Part shown: positions 1 to 9,200 of the stretch, in pieces
Numbering within the stretch: the stretch's first letter is position 1
How the letters are laid out: each line of letters begins with the position of its first letter
Assembly: GCA_016721865.1 (NCBI GenBank)
Contig: JADKHF010000013.1
Coordinates: 22,246-86,245 of the forward strand
Reading direction: 5' to 3'
From: Nitrosomonas sp.
Lineage (GTDB): Bacteria; Pseudomonadota; Gammaproteobacteria; Burkholderiales; Nitrosomonadaceae
Length of the DNA: 64,000 bases
Program-made: the position numbers and the translations under genes
The notes under the pieces: model-generated
Databases searched by the model: none
What the model was told of the DNA's origin: nothing
Seen by the model: the letters and a program-made list of their open reading frames with translations, nothing else

Positions 1-13
1 AGTGCCTTGGCTG

Positions 14-393
14 TCATCGGGAGGTGCTAATTGTCGAAGAATAAGCAGCTATGGGTTGCAAATATTGCCGAGGTGCTATTTTACATCCCTGCAAAAAACC
101 TGACAGCCTGACTTCCGGGTATTGTGGATAAAGTATGAGCTGCGCACCATTTGCCTGTTCGATAATTTCTTCATTTACCCAGTAGAGTTCGATCTTGGCT
201 TTGAAGTTTGGATACTTTCCTTCGGGATAATCGGTAACGTGCCATAAGGAAAGAATGGAAGCACCTCGAAATTTCCGCCAAGGTATATCTGCTGTTTGCT
301 GTTATCGTTCTCAGCAAGCTGTTTGAAAAAGACCCGTTTTGCATTCAAGCCACGAAAGCGTTGAACAAGTTCTGCTATGCGATTAAGGCTCAT
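14..393 (-). pseudogene. MvaI/BcnI-type restriction endonuclease, broken fragment
   Basis: Two frames together give one continuous protein. The first runs from the ATG at 393 to about 240 and contains LAENDNSKQQIYLGG. The second runs from about 240 to the stop at 14-16 and contains KIELYWVNEEII and YPEVRLSGFLQGCK. The AENDNSKQQIY and EVR-SGFL-GC signatures recall the MvaI/BcnI family of type II endonucleases, which cut CCNGG or CCWGG-type sites as monomers. The joined product is only about 125 residues, short for this family, so the C-terminal part is either lost or beyond a further frameshift at the window edge. No methyltransferase is visible in the window. The ATG overlaps the stop of a small upstream ORF. 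Family from memory; the frameshift may be a sequencing error rather than real decay. Confidence 0.55.
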
Positions 394-524
394 TTTTCGC
401 CGCGCTGTGCATCAGGATGACCAAAGTGATAGATATTTACAGTGGTAATTCTTTGGACGGTGTAAGCACGAGTTCCCTCACCGAGAATTGTTCCAACTTT
501 TAGAAGTGTTTTTAGTGACAACAT
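390..524 (-). CDS. small ORF upstream of the endonuclease, unknown
   Basis: A 44-codon ORF begins with ATG at 524 and ends in a TGA that overlaps the ATG of the endonuclease fragment (ATGA arrangement). Such overlap suggests translational coupling. It has no recognisable domain and no strong ribosome-binding site. It could be a separate small protein, or the N-terminal part of the endonuclease displaced by an indel. I do not recognise it. Confidence 0.3.
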   Translation of the reverse strand: MLSLKTLLKVGTILGEGTRAYTVQRITTVNIYHFGHPDAQRGEK

Positions 525-767
525 ATTTTTTCACGCTCATCGCGTAGTAGTGGAGTGAATCTCAGGCATTTTAGAGGATTGACAACATGAAAGTCAGGAT
601 TTCCCATCGCGGATGCCCTTCGTCGTGCAGCTTCCCTGACAGTCAGGCTGCTACATCGGGAAGGGTCATAATGAATGAAATAGTGCCCATCCTTGGAGAT
701 ATGGGAAGTGAATGTAGCGGAAGGCCTCCCCCCGACGCATATCCGGATTTTCAGTCCGTACTCAAAC

Positions 768-787
768 CCACCGGTTTTAGCCGGTGG
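768..787 (-). terminator. hairpin, probable terminator of the small basic protein gene
   Basis: A perfect 7-bp stem, CCACCGG (768-774) with CCGGTGG (781-787), closes a 6-nt loop. Read leftward it follows the end of the small basic protein gene and is followed by GTTTG. The rest of 525-767 has no convincing ORF. It contains other short inverted repeats (for example CCTGA/TCAGG and CTTCCC/GGGAAG around 630-665), so it may be a structured RNA or a remnant of a mobile-element end. Confidence 0.45.
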
Positions 788-822
788 TTGTTTAGCTTAA
801 TTCACGGCCTTGGTTTTTTTGA

Positions 823-888
823 TTACTTCGGTGCTTCTTTCTTAGGTTTCTTTGCTTCCTTGTTTTTGCGTTGCTGTCCTTTTGCCAT
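823..888 (-). CDS. small lysine-rich basic protein
   Basis: The ATG at 888 has a strong AAGGAG ribosome-binding site 6 bases upstream, and the peptide begins MAKGQQRKNKEAKKPKKE. It reads 21 codons to a stop at 823. One extra base near 825 would continue it in frame as VIKKTKAVN to a TAA at 797, immediately before the hairpin at 768-787. That longer 30-residue form is probably the real one, given the other undercalled runs in this sequence. Short Lys/Ala-rich proteins starting MAKG are common in betaproteobacteria; the function is unknown. The same frame stays open upstream to 1056, which I treat as incidental because of the good RBS. Confidence 0.5.
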   Translation of the reverse strand: MAKGQQRKNKEAKKPKKEAPK

Positions 889-956
889 GATCGTCTCCTT
901 GTGTGATGACAACGACATCATAAACTGAATGACAATGCTTGTGTTGCCGGTGCATT

Positions 957-2051
957 CTATCGAGAAAATGTGTTTCGTGGTTGCGTTGTCAGTCGATATG
1001 GAACAATCCCGCCGCCGGAACATTTTCCAGCCGGAATGATCATCCTGGCGGCACATGCCATAGCGGAAAGAGGGGGCAATTCCGGGAATTTGAAGCGTAA
1101 ATCATAGAACCAGACACACAGACCTTGTTCCGAGGTGTCGATGCGTTCCAGTACCGGGAACACGGTAAATGCGCGGAAGGGTGCGAAGGCCGGGTGCAAC
1201 CAAGCTTCTTTGACAAGCGTGGCTGTCGTTGGATCGCCGCCGGATAGTGAATGCCGCTGCCAGTTATTTTCCGCAGCCGGGCGATAAGCGGCCGCCATTC
1301 TTGCGAGCAACCAGGCATTTTCCGGGATTTGTTGCTGATTGCCGGATTGCTGCAGATGGATGTCGGCGAGGTGATAGTTGTCACCGTGCCGGATGATAAT
1401 TTTCCAGTGAAACGGTGACAGCGGTTGCGGCAGCACGCTGATTTGCGCGTGCGGCGTGGCGTATTCATTGGCATGTTGAGTGGCGATTTTGACGGCTTGC
1501 TGGTGCAGCATCGATAAAAAGACCACGTAACCGCATAGCACGGTCAATGCCAGGATTGCCGGAATTCTTTGGCGTGGATAGCGCCATGAAACCAACAAAC
1601 CGGCAATGATGATCAGGCTGAACCAGGGATCAATGACAAACACCAATGGAAGAGAGAAACGCTCGGTGGCGAACGGTGCGAACAGCATCAATCCATACGA
1701 CGTAATCAAGTCTCCGGAAATATGAATGGCGATACCCAGACACGCGGGCTGAACAAATAATTTCCAGGTATAGCGCCAGCGAGAAAGCCATGAAAACAAC
1801 CATGCCAGCAGCCATGCCCACAACGGCAGCAGGATCAGCGAGTGCGTTGGGCCTTGGTGCCAGTTCAGATAAGTCAGCGTATCGATCAGACGCAGCACAA
1901 GATCCACATCGGGAAACGCCGCTGCGGCGAAACCGGCGGCAACCTGCAGACGCAGCGGCAAACCGGTTTGTTCCAAGTGCCGTTGCGATGAAGATCGGGC
2001 CGCAGCTCGCGCCAGCAGGGCGCCGCTTAAGGCATGCGTGAGCGGGTCCAT
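957..2051 (-). CDS. membrane-bound metal-dependent hydrolase (YdjM/DUF457 family)
   Basis: The N-terminus MDPLTHALSGALLARA, FPDVD at residues 46-50 and HQGPTHS at 65-71 are the conserved acidic/histidine signature of the YdjM-type inner-membrane hydrolases. Several hydrophobic segments follow, and a soluble C-terminal part begins after about residue 190. These proteins are predicted metal-dependent hydrolases; their substrate is unknown. The start at 2051 is fixed by the conserved first residues. The last ~30 residues look out of frame. Near 1062-1076 (a G5 run) the adjacent frame reads FRYGMCRQDDHSGW, which looks like the proper family ending, so a 1-base error is likely and the true stop is uncertain. 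The gene lies 44 bp downstream of the TetR-like regulator, probably in one unit with it. Confidence 0.7.
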   Translation of the reverse strand: MDPLTHALSGALLARAAARSSSQRHLEQTGLPLRLQVAAGFAAAAFPDVDLVLRLIDTLTYLNWHQGPTHSLILLPLWAWLLAWLFSWLSRWRYTWKLFVQPACLGIAIHISGDLITSYGLMLFAPFATERFSLPLVFVIDPWFSLIIIAGLLVSWRYPRQRIPAILALTVLCGYVVFLSMLHQQAVKIATQHANEYATPHAQISVLPQPLSPFHWKIIIRHGDNYHLADIHLQQSGNQQQIPENAWLLARMAAAYRPAAENNWQRHSLSGGDPTTATLVKEAWLHPAFAPFRAFTVFPVLERIDTSEQGLCVWFYDLRFKFPELPPLSAMACAARMIIPAGKCSGGGIVPYRLTTQPRNTFSR

Positions 2052-2095
2052 GGCTTAGCCGGACTTGGCAAGAATTTGGGGTGTAACCGGTTCTG

Positions 2096-2760
2096 TCAGT
2101 GGAGAAGATTCAACAGCAGCGGAAATTTCAGGTGCAGATCCGGATTCTGCGGCGGAATCGGTTGTGGTTTCATTGCGCGAGTGCCATATATTAGACGATC
2201 CAGCGACTCAGCCACCTGTAGTTTCTGCTCCAGAAAATCACGTGTGCGTTGTGAATTTTCTGATTCATCCCGCATCCAGTGCACAAAGTCGCCAGATAAA
2301 TCGTAGTCAGCGCTGTTTCTTCCAGTGCGCCGCACAAACGTGGCATCGCGTTGCGCGGCTTCGCGCATCCATTGCACCGTGCGGCTGATGCGCATGATGG
2401 CGGGAATCTGGATATGCAGATGGCCGGGCTCCAGTTTGGCGCCAATCATCTGCCGCGTTACATTGCGATGCGCGGCCAATGCGTCCAGCCAGGTCATGAT
2501 GAGATGATGCAAACGCTCCCGCGGTGATAATGACAGGAATTCTGTGGTTTCCGCTGCCCTGAGCATTTGGCTGTCAGCCCGGTCAAACCAGACATCAACC
2601 AGATCCTCCTTTTCGCGGAAATAAGGACGGATATCATCCAGGAAATGTTCAACTCAGCAGCCACATCAAACAAACGTACCGCTTCCCAATTTGAGCGTTC
2701 CGCGATGGCAACAGCCGTATCTACAATCGCCTCGCGTATCTCAAGCTTATTTTTTTGCAT
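2096..2760 (-). CDS. TetR-family transcriptional regulator, frameshifted
   Basis: The ATG at 2760 (GGAG about 9 bases upstream) starts MQKNKLEIREAIVDTAVAIA, a TetR N-terminal helix. The helix-turn-helix follows as WEAVRLFDVAAELNIS then DDIRPYFREKEDLVD after a frame change near 2620. The C-terminal part includes RERLHHLIMTWLDALAAH and, after two more frame changes near 2300-2340, LEETALTTIYLATFVHW. The reconstructed protein is about 220 residues, normal for the family, and its C-terminal half resembles the TetR/COQ9-like group. Three breaks in one gene could mean decay, but the same indel type occurs in essential genes of this window. The hydrolase gene downstream is a possible target. The ligand is unknown. 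Confidence 0.65.
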
Positions 2761-2914
2761 CTTGATTCTCCACAGTGCGTTAATAGGCATGGCATCATGC
2801 AATGCCGTTTTCACTATAACATACATGAAAAAGCTGGGAAAATGGGATGCTGATCTTTCTTATTCGGTTCTGTATACGCGGTTTGTCGTTCTCGTGTTGA
2901 AGAGGTAACTATCT

Positions 2915-3178
2915 ATGAAAGCAAAGAAATTCGATGCTGACTTTGACAGCGGCGGGGATGTGATGTCAGTTTTGGATATTTCCTGGGCACGCCGTCCTTT
3001 GCAAAAACAAAGAGGAATTAATGTGGATTTTCCGGACTGGATGATCGAATCTCTCGACAAGGAGGCCAGTCGGTTGGGCGTGACGCGCCAGTCCATCATT
3101 AAAATCTGGCTGGCTGAGCGGCTGGAATCGTTGACTTCAAGCAAGCAAGAGAATCTAACTACGAAGACATCTGTTTGA
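2915..3178 (+). CDS. BrnA-like (CopG-type) antitoxin
   Basis: This intact 87-residue protein begins MKAKKFDADFDSGGDVM and contains NVDFPDWMIESLDKEA and SRLGVTRQSIIKIWLAERL. That is the ribbon-helix-helix region of BrnA/CopG-type antitoxins, which bind DNA as dimers and repress their own operon. The usual partner, a BrnT-type RNase toxin of about 90 residues, should lie immediately upstream, but 2761-2914 has no intact ORF resembling BrnT. It is therefore an apparent orphan, or the toxin is lost or degraded. The 3' end overlaps the convergent HicB-like gene by 20 bp. Confidence 0.7.
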   Translation: MKAKKFDADFDSGGDVMSVLDISWARRPLQKQRGINVDFPDWMIESLDKEASRLGVTRQSIIKIWLAERLESLTSSKQENLTTKTSV

Positions 3179-3496
3179 TTGCGGCTTCGGTCAGAAATGC
3201 GGAGCGGTTCATGCCCGCTGCATTTGCCGCTGCATCAATCCTTGCCAGAACTCCGGCGGGGATGGTGATATTAATGCGCTTTGCCGCGCCATGTATTTGT
3301 GCCAGATCCACATCGACCAATCCGACTGTAAATCCAGCGCTATCAATAGATTCAGGGAGGACGGTTGCGGAATAGCTTCCCTGGCATGGTTCAGAATATC
3401 CGCAGCCGAAAAACAACCGGGTAGATCGGGAACGATAATTCCCCATGCAGTCCCTTGAGAGCCTCTCTCGATTAAAACGGGATACTGTATTTTCAT
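3159..3496 (-). CDS. HicB-family antitoxin, frameshifted
   Basis: The first frame (ATG at 3496) gives MKIQYPVLIERGSQGTAWG then IIVPDLPGCFSAADILNHA, the partially degraded RNase H-like fold of HicB-type antitoxins. After a frame change near 3373 the protein continues LPESIDSAGFTVGLVDVDL and ends with a ribbon-helix-helix segment, RINITIPAGVLARIDAAA followed by GMNRSAFLTEAAIKQ. The joined length of about 112 residues is slightly short for the HicB_lk_antitox group. HicB normally sits next to the small mRNA-interferase HicA; no hicA-like ORF is visible between this gene and tex. Function in this strain is inferred only. Confidence 0.65.
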
Positions 3497-3541
3497 GTCA
3501 CTTATCCAATGTTGTTTAGTCCCACGGTGTGATGGAATAGG

Positions 3542-5768
3542 TTAATGCCTTGCAGTTCCACCATCACTTAATCGCATCGTCAACGCAATCCGCTTACGCT
3601 TTTCATCCACCTCCACGACCTTGACAGTAACCACCTGCCCGACTTTCACCACCGTATGCGGGTCCTTGACGAATTTATCCGCCAGCGCGGAGATATGCAC
3701 GAGTCCATCCTGATGCACGCCGATGTCGATAAACGCGCCGAAAGCGGCGACGTTGGTGACCACGCCTTCGAGCACCATGCCGGGGTGCAGGTCCTTCATC
3801 GTTTCGATGCCTTCCTTAAAGGTAGCGGTTTTAAAGGTGGAGCGCGGGTCGCGGCCGGGTTTTTCGAGTTCGTGCAGGATGTCTTTGACGGTCAGCAGGC
3901 CGAATTGCGCGTTCGCGTATTTTTCCGGGCGGATGGATTTCAGAACCGGTTGATTGCCGATCAATCCACTGACATCCAGGCTGACGTCACGGAGGATTTG
4001 CTCGACCAGCGGGTACGATTCCGGGTGCACGGCAGAAGCATCGAGCGGGTTCGTGCCGTTTGCAATGCGCAAGAATCCGGCGGCTTGTTCGAAGGTTTTT
4101 TCACCCAGGCTGGGGACTTTCAGCAAGTCTGTACGCTTAACGAACCTGCCTTTGGTGTTGCGTAGCGTGACGATATTGTGCGCGATTTTGCTGCTGAGAC
4201 CGGCGACATAGCGCAGCAAAGCCGGAGAAGCGGTATTCACATCGACGCCGATAGCGTTGACGCTGTCTTCCACGACAGAATCGAGCGAGTGCGCCAATTT
4301 GTTCTGATCGACATCATGCTGATATTGGCCGACGCCAATCGATTTGGGGTCAATCTTGACCAGCTCAGCCAGCGGATCTTGCAACCGGCGCGCAATCGAG
4401 ACGGCGCCGCGCAGCGACACATCCAGATCCGGCAATTCTTCGGAAGCGAGTTCGGAAGCGGAATACACCGAAGCACCGGCTTCGGATACCATGATCGAAG
4501 TGAGTTTGAGTTGCGGGTATTTTTTAATCAGATCCTTCGCCAGATGATCGGTTTCGCGCGATGCGGTACCGTTACCGATCGCAATCAGCGTTGCTTGATG
4601 CTGCTCAGCCAGTTGCTTTAACGTTTGCAGTGCAGAATCCCAGTCATTTTTCGGCGGGTGCGGATAAATGGTGGTGGTGGCCAATACTTTTCCGGTGGCA
4701 TCCACGACCGCGACTTTCACGCCGGTGCGTAGCCCCGGATCGAGGCCGATGGTGACGCGCGGACCGGCGGGCGGGGCGAGCAGCAGGGCTTTGAGGTTCT
4801 GCGCGAAAACCTGAATCGCTTCGGTTTCCGCGCGTTCCTGCAGGCTACTCATGAACTCGGTTTCCAGATGCGCAAAGATTTTCGTGCGCCAGCTCGCGCG
4901 AACCGTATCGATCAACCAGGCATCGGCCGGGCGTTTTTGATCGTGGATGCTGAATTGCCGGGCGATCAACAGCTCGCACGGGTTGAGCGCGGTCGTGCGC
5001 GTTTTTTCTTCGATTTCGGAATCCAGGTGCAGTTTTAACTTCAAAACCGCTTCGCGCTCACCGCGCAGCAATGCCAGCGCGCGATGCGACGGGATTTTGC
5101 TGATCGCCTCAGAATAATCATGGTAATCGGTGAATTTGTTGTCGCTGTCTTTTTTGTCCTTGGCGGCTTTGGCCGTCAGGATGCCATGCATGCGCAAGTA
5201 TTCACGCAGAGCCTGGAGTAACGGCGCCTGTTCGGCGAAACGTTCCATCAGGATATGCTGCGCGCCTTCCAGACGCGGCAGCAGCATCCGCAACGCCGGG
5301 ATTGTCGCCTTCCTCGGTGGTGAAAGGCGCTTTAAGATATTTGGCTGCCTCGGTTTCCGGATTGAGCCTCGGGTTATTCAACAATGAATCCGCCAACGCC
5401 TGCAAACCGGCTTCATGGGCCATTTGTGCCTTGGTGCGGCGTTTTTTGCGGTACGGCAGGTACAAATCTTCCAGGTGCGCTTTGTCTTCGGTATGCGTGA
5501 TGGCATCGAGCAGTTCCGGCGTCATTTTGTTCTGCTTTTCGATCGCCGAAATGATCGCAAGCCGCCTTTTTTCCAGTTCACGCAAACTATGCAAGCGCTC
5601 TTCCAGCAAGCGCAGTTGCACGTCATCCAATCCACCGGTGGCTTCTTTGCGATAGCGTGCGATAAAAGGCACGGTGGCGCCTTCGTCCAATAACTGAACG
5701 GTGGATAGAATTTGTGTCAGTTTTACGGCGAGTTCTTTGGCAAGGCGTTGTTCTATCGATGGCAACAT
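3542..5768 (-). CDS. tex: Tex, S1-domain RNA-binding transcription accessory protein
   Basis: The N-terminal piece (5768 to about 5280) and the main piece (about 5290 to 3542) together form a normal Tex of about 740 residues. The YqgF-like RNase H domain is seen as VTIGLDPGLRTGVKVAVVD, helix-hairpin-helix motifs lie around SIGVGQYQHDVDQ and GVDVNTASPALLRYVAG, and the C-terminal S1 domain is GMVLEGVVTNVAAFGAF then DGLVHISALADKFV. Tex binds nucleic acid and affects transcription and stress tolerance. The two frames join after GVADAA with a single surplus base near 5280, probably a sequencing error. It appears monocistronic. Confidence 0.9.
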
Positions 5769-5845
5769 GGATGGGTATATTTATGGGTAATTAGAATGAA
5801 AATAAGTTGGTTGCGTTGCTATCCACCGCAACAAGATTTTAATTA

Positions 5846-6184
5846 TTACTTAGGCGCACTGGTTGGGTACAGAGCAATTTCCAAACCGGAACCGCATTTC
5901 CAGCATAATTGAAAATTGGTTGGATTTTCTTCACCGCAAGCAGGACAATGGATGGTGCCTATTGTTGCTGGTATTTTTTCATAAGCTTGCACAATCAATT
6001 TGCCGCGTTCATAGTCTTCGTCACGCATGACCCATACTTCCGGGTAGGCGTGGGTGAAGGGAATTTCTCCAGAGACACCTTGTGCGTGCTGGTTAAATAA
6101 TTGTGCCGGGATATAGGCGTGTTCGAGCAGATCAAGTACTATCTGTGCTTCCATCAAATTGTTGGCAGAGTAAACTTTTTTCAT
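5846..6184 (-). CDS. DUF2007-type protein with C-terminal zinc ribbon
   Basis: A short protein of about 112 residues begins MKKVYSANNLMEAQIVLDLL and continues YPEVWVMRDEDYERGKLIV, the ferredoxin-like DUF2007 fold (a putative signal-transducing domain). A CPAC...CWKC motif near the C-terminus is a four-cysteine zinc ribbon. I chose the ATG at 6184; the frame extends to a TTG at 6208, but the conserved domain begins at MKKVYSA. It is divergent from rdgC, with 44 bp between the starts. No specific function is known. Confidence 0.7.
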   Translation of the reverse strand: MKKVYSANNLMEAQIVLDLLEHAYIPAQLFNQHAQGVSGEIPFTHAYPEVWVMRDEDYERGKLIVQAYEKIPATIGTIHCPACGEENPTNFQLCWKCGSGLEIALYPTSAPK

Positions 6185-6228
6185 GCAATGGGAATTGCTA
6201 AAAAACAATCAGTTAATAGAGTAAAACT

Positions 6229-7116
6229 ATGTGGTTCAGAAACTTACAAGCTTATCGTATTACCAGCGGAAATATAACACTGAATAGTCTCGAAGAAACA
6301 CTTTCGCAGCATGCATTGCAACCCTGCATGCAAATGGAGATGCAAAGCCGCGGCTGGGTGGCGCCGCGCGAGGAACAGGAGAATTTTGTGCATGCTTATG
6401 GCCAGCAATGGCTGATTGCTTTGGGGGTGGAGAAGAAACTATTACCGGCCGGGGTGGTTAATCAGCATGCCAAAGACCGTCTGACGAAAATTGAACAGAT
6501 GCAGGGTTACAAACCGGGCAAGAAACAGGTCAGAGACATCAAGGAAGCAACGATTATCGAGTTGTTGCCGCGTGCCTTTACACAGCGTCTTAAGACATAT
6601 GCCTGGATCGATGCGCTGGAAAACCGGTTGATTATTGATACGGCGAGCGCCAATAAAGCAGAGGAATTCGTTGAAGCATTGATTAAATCGGTGCATGGTC
6701 TGACGCTGGCGCCGCTGGAAACACAGATTTCGCCTTCTTCCGCAATGACGCGCTGGCTGTCTGGCGATGATCTGCCCTCGATCTTCACGATCGATCGTGA
6801 TTGTGAACTGCAAGGTATGAGCGATGAAAAAGCCACCGTCAAGTATACCCATCATGTGCTGGATGCCGAAGAAACAATCCGGCATATTCGAGCGGGCAAG
6901 AAAGTGATCAAGCTCGCGATGACCTGGAACAGTAAAATCTCGTTTGTTTTGCATGACAATCTTCAGCTTCGGCGCATTGCGCCGCAGGATATTCTGAAAG
7001 AGCCCGCCGAAAGTACTGAAGAATTATTTTCCAGTGATTTCGCCATCATGACGGGTGAGTTGAGCCAGCTCATCACCGACGTCATCGATGCGTTGGGTGG
7101 CGAAGATCACGGTTAA
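6229..7116 (+). CDS. rdgC: recombination-associated protein RdgC
   Basis: This intact 295-residue protein has the typical RdgC start MWFRNLQAYRI and the block MQSRGWVAPREEQENFVHA, with length close to the family norm. RdgC forms a ring-shaped dimer that binds double-stranded DNA and limits RecA filament formation. It is associated with the nucleoid. The gene is transcribed alone, divergent from the DUF2007 gene and convergent with the DUF6781-like gene (10-bp gap at 7116/7127). No break is seen. Confidence 0.93.
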   Translation: MWFRNLQAYRITSGNITLNSLEETLSQHALQPCMQMEMQSRGWVAPREEQENFVHAYGQQWLIALGVEKKLLPAGVVNQHAKDRLTKIEQMQGYKPGKKQVRDIKEATIIELLPRAFTQRLKTYAWIDALENRLIIDTASANKAEEFVEALIKSVHGLTLAPLETQISPSSAMTRWLSGDDLPSIFTIDRDCELQGMSDEKATVKYTHHVLDAEETIRHIRAGKKVIKLAMTWNSKISFVLHDNLQLRRIAPQDILKEPAESTEELFSSDFAIMTGELSQLITDVIDALGGEDHG

Positions 7117-7126
7117 ACCGCCCGGT

Positions 7127-7810
7127 TTAATGTTTTCCGGATTTGGATTGATCCTTGATTCCAGACAGCACGCCGTTTGCAGACTTGCTTACAAAGTCAG
7201 CGGTCTTTTGTGCCAAACTGGTACCGATTTCCACTTGAGAATGTCCAACCGAAGCGATCTGCTGCGCAAAAGTAGCTAAAGTTTCCTTCAGCTGCGAGCC
7301 CACGTTAGTGCCGGTATTTTTGGCATGGTGGCTCAGATCGAGCAGCACATCGGCAATCAGCCCTTGCGCTGCGGTGGCGGTGTGGTGCAGCGTTTCCAGG
7401 AACAGGCTTTCCAGACTTTCCAGATCAGAACGGGTGCGCGCCAATTCTGTATCGGAGAATTTTTTTGCCTGCCCTGCCGCTTCTTCAATGGCGAGTTTGG
7501 AAGCTTCGGCAAATCTTGCCAGCGCTGAGTCAAGTCCTGCGACTGCTTCAGTGATTTGTGATTTTGCAGCATGAGTCTGATTGGCCGCCTGCTGCAATTG
7601 TTGCGTAGCACCGTCATGAGCGCCTTGCATGACGGCAGTGATAATCCGCCGTATGGATTCCAGGTCAATACGTTGCGCATCCATTGCCTTCAGTGTTAAA
7701 CGGTGTACGGTTTCTTGAATATGCGAGCCATTGGCTACCGCCTCACGAATTTCAGCTTCTAACGCATCAATATCACTGTTGTTAGGCTTTCTGGTGTTTT
7801 CATTTTGCAT
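7127..7810 (-). CDS. helical DUF6781-like protein
   Basis: A protein of 227 residues from the ATG at 7810 (MQNENTRKPNNSDIDALEAE). The frame is open to 7840, but the extra residues MFFYFTGFII lack a start signal. It is almost entirely predicted amphipathic helix, rich in Ala, Gln and Glu, with blocks such as LEAEIREAVANGSHIQETV and SLFLETLHHTATAAQGLI. It has no signal peptide and no catalytic motif. It resembles conserved hypothetical proteins (DUF6781) of beta- and gammaproteobacteria whose function is unknown. It lies 45 bp downstream of serS on the same strand. Confidence 0.6.
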   Translation of the reverse strand: MQNENTRKPNNSDIDALEAEIREAVANGSHIQETVHRLTLKAMDAQRIDLESIRRIITAVMQGAHDGATQQLQQAANQTHAAKSQITEAVAGLDSALARFAEASKLAIEEAAGQAKKFSDTELARTRSDLESLESLFLETLHHTATAAQGLIADVLLDLSHHAKNTGTNVGSQLKETLATFAQQIASVGHSQVEIGTSLAQKTADFVSKSANGVLSGIKDQSKSGKH

Positions 7811-7855
7811 GATGATGAACCCTGTAAAGTAAAAAAACATGTTTCTTTTTTATTT

Positions 7856-9110
7856 TCATCCGGCACTACTGCCATCGGTATTCTGATAGTTTTCCAGCAC
7901 TGCCACCAGAGTACGTCCCACAGCGAGTCCGGAGCCGTTTAATGTATGCAGCAGCATGGGTTTCCCCTTCTCATTTCGAAAGCGTGCCTGCATGCGCCGT
8001 GCCTGGAATGCTTCACAGTTGCTGCATGAGGAGATTTCCCGGTAGGTATTTTGTGCCGGTAGCCAGACTTCAATATCGTATGTTTTCGCCGCCGAAAAGC
8101 CCATGTCACCAGTGCATAATGTCATGACCCGGTACGGAAGTGACAATTTTTGTAAAATCTTTTCTGCATGACCGACCAGTTGTTCCAAAGCTTCATAGGA
8201 TTGATCGGGGTGAACAATATGCACCAGTTCGACCTTGTCGAATTGATGCTGGCGGATTAGACCGCGTGTATCCCTGCCATAGCTGCCCGCCTCGGAACGG
8301 AAACACGGCGTATGTGCAACATATTTCAGTGGCAAAGATTGCAGCGGTACGATTTCATCACGAACCATATTGGTAATGGGTACCTCCGCAGTTGGGATGA
8401 GATGAAACTCAGGTGAGCTGGCTTCAGTGGAATGATCAGTACCGCCGGTGTTGATAGCAAACAAATCCTGCTCGAACTTGGGTAATTGCCCTGTGCCGCG
8501 CAAACTATCACGGTTTACCAGATAGGGCACGTACGCTTCCATGTAACCGTGTTCCTGCGTATGGATATCCAGCATGAATTGAGCGAGGGCGCGGTGTAAA
8601 CGCGCAAGCCCGCCTTTCATCAGGCTGAATCGTGCACCACTGAGTTTGGCGGCCGTTTCAAAATCCAATAACCCTAGCCCTTCACCGATACTGACATGAT
8701 CTCTGATCTCAAAGTCAAATTGCCGCGGCTCACCCCAATGGCGAATTTGTACATTGTGCTCTTCATTTTTTCCTTCTGGTACGCTGGTATGGGGCAGATT
8801 AGGGACTTCGAGCAATATTTTCTGCAAGCTGTTCTGAATCTGCTCCAGTTGCGTCTCGGCTTGCTTCAGTGCGTCTCCCAGATGCGCCACTTCGGCCATA
8901 ATGGCCGAAACATCTTCCCCTTTGCTTTTGGCATGACCTATTTTTTGATGCCGCATTGCGCTGTGCTTGCAGTTCCTGAGTTTGGGTCTGAATGGTTTTG
9001 CGTTCCGCTTCTAAAGCATTAAACGCTTCGGTAGGAAAGGCATAACCTCTTTTGGCAAGCTGCCGGGTGACAGTATCCAGATCAGTCCGTAGTTGTTGAA
9101 TCTCTAACAT
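7856..9110 (-). CDS. serS: seryl-tRNA synthetase, one frameshift
   Basis: The N-terminal coiled-coil arm begins MLEIQQLRTDLDTVTRQLAK. The catalytic part contains class II motif 2 (FRSEAGSYGRDTRGLIRQHQ) and motif 3 (GSGLAVGRTLVAVLENYQ). The enzyme charges tRNA-Ser and is essential. The frame breaks at an A6 run (8941-8946 on the plus strand) between RNAASK and IGHAKSKGED. Removing one A or adding two restores the frame, so this is almost certainly a base-call error. It is the last gene of the ftsK-lolA-rarA-serS series and starts 90 bp after rarA. Confidence 0.93.
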
Positions 9111-9200
9111 GCAAAAACTCCAAAATAGCCGATGTAGATTGAGATGATATTAGGGTGCTTTTAAAAATCTAACCGCCGTGTTACAACAAAATTCAGATTT

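Noticed and set aside
525..800. Possible right end of an IS200/IS605 (TnpB) element with guide-like RNA
   Set aside because: Hairpins are present, but no transposase fragment can be read upstream in any frame, so the idea has no coding support.
587..928. A 113-codon plus-strand ORF
   Set aside because: It overlaps the well-supported small basic gene on the other strand, has no domain, and crosses a hairpin; its composition is not protein-like.
2826..2914. A BrnT toxin remnant before the BrnA-like gene
   Set aside because: None of the three frames gives a convincing BrnT C-terminus, so I did not annotate one.
3656..4165. Long plus-strand ORFs across tex (also 4178-4621)
   Set aside because: They are antisense shadows of a conserved gene and show no family signatures.
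6442..6954. A 170-codon minus-strand ORF inside rdgC
   Set aside because: Antisense shadow; the plus-strand RdgC is complete and conserved.
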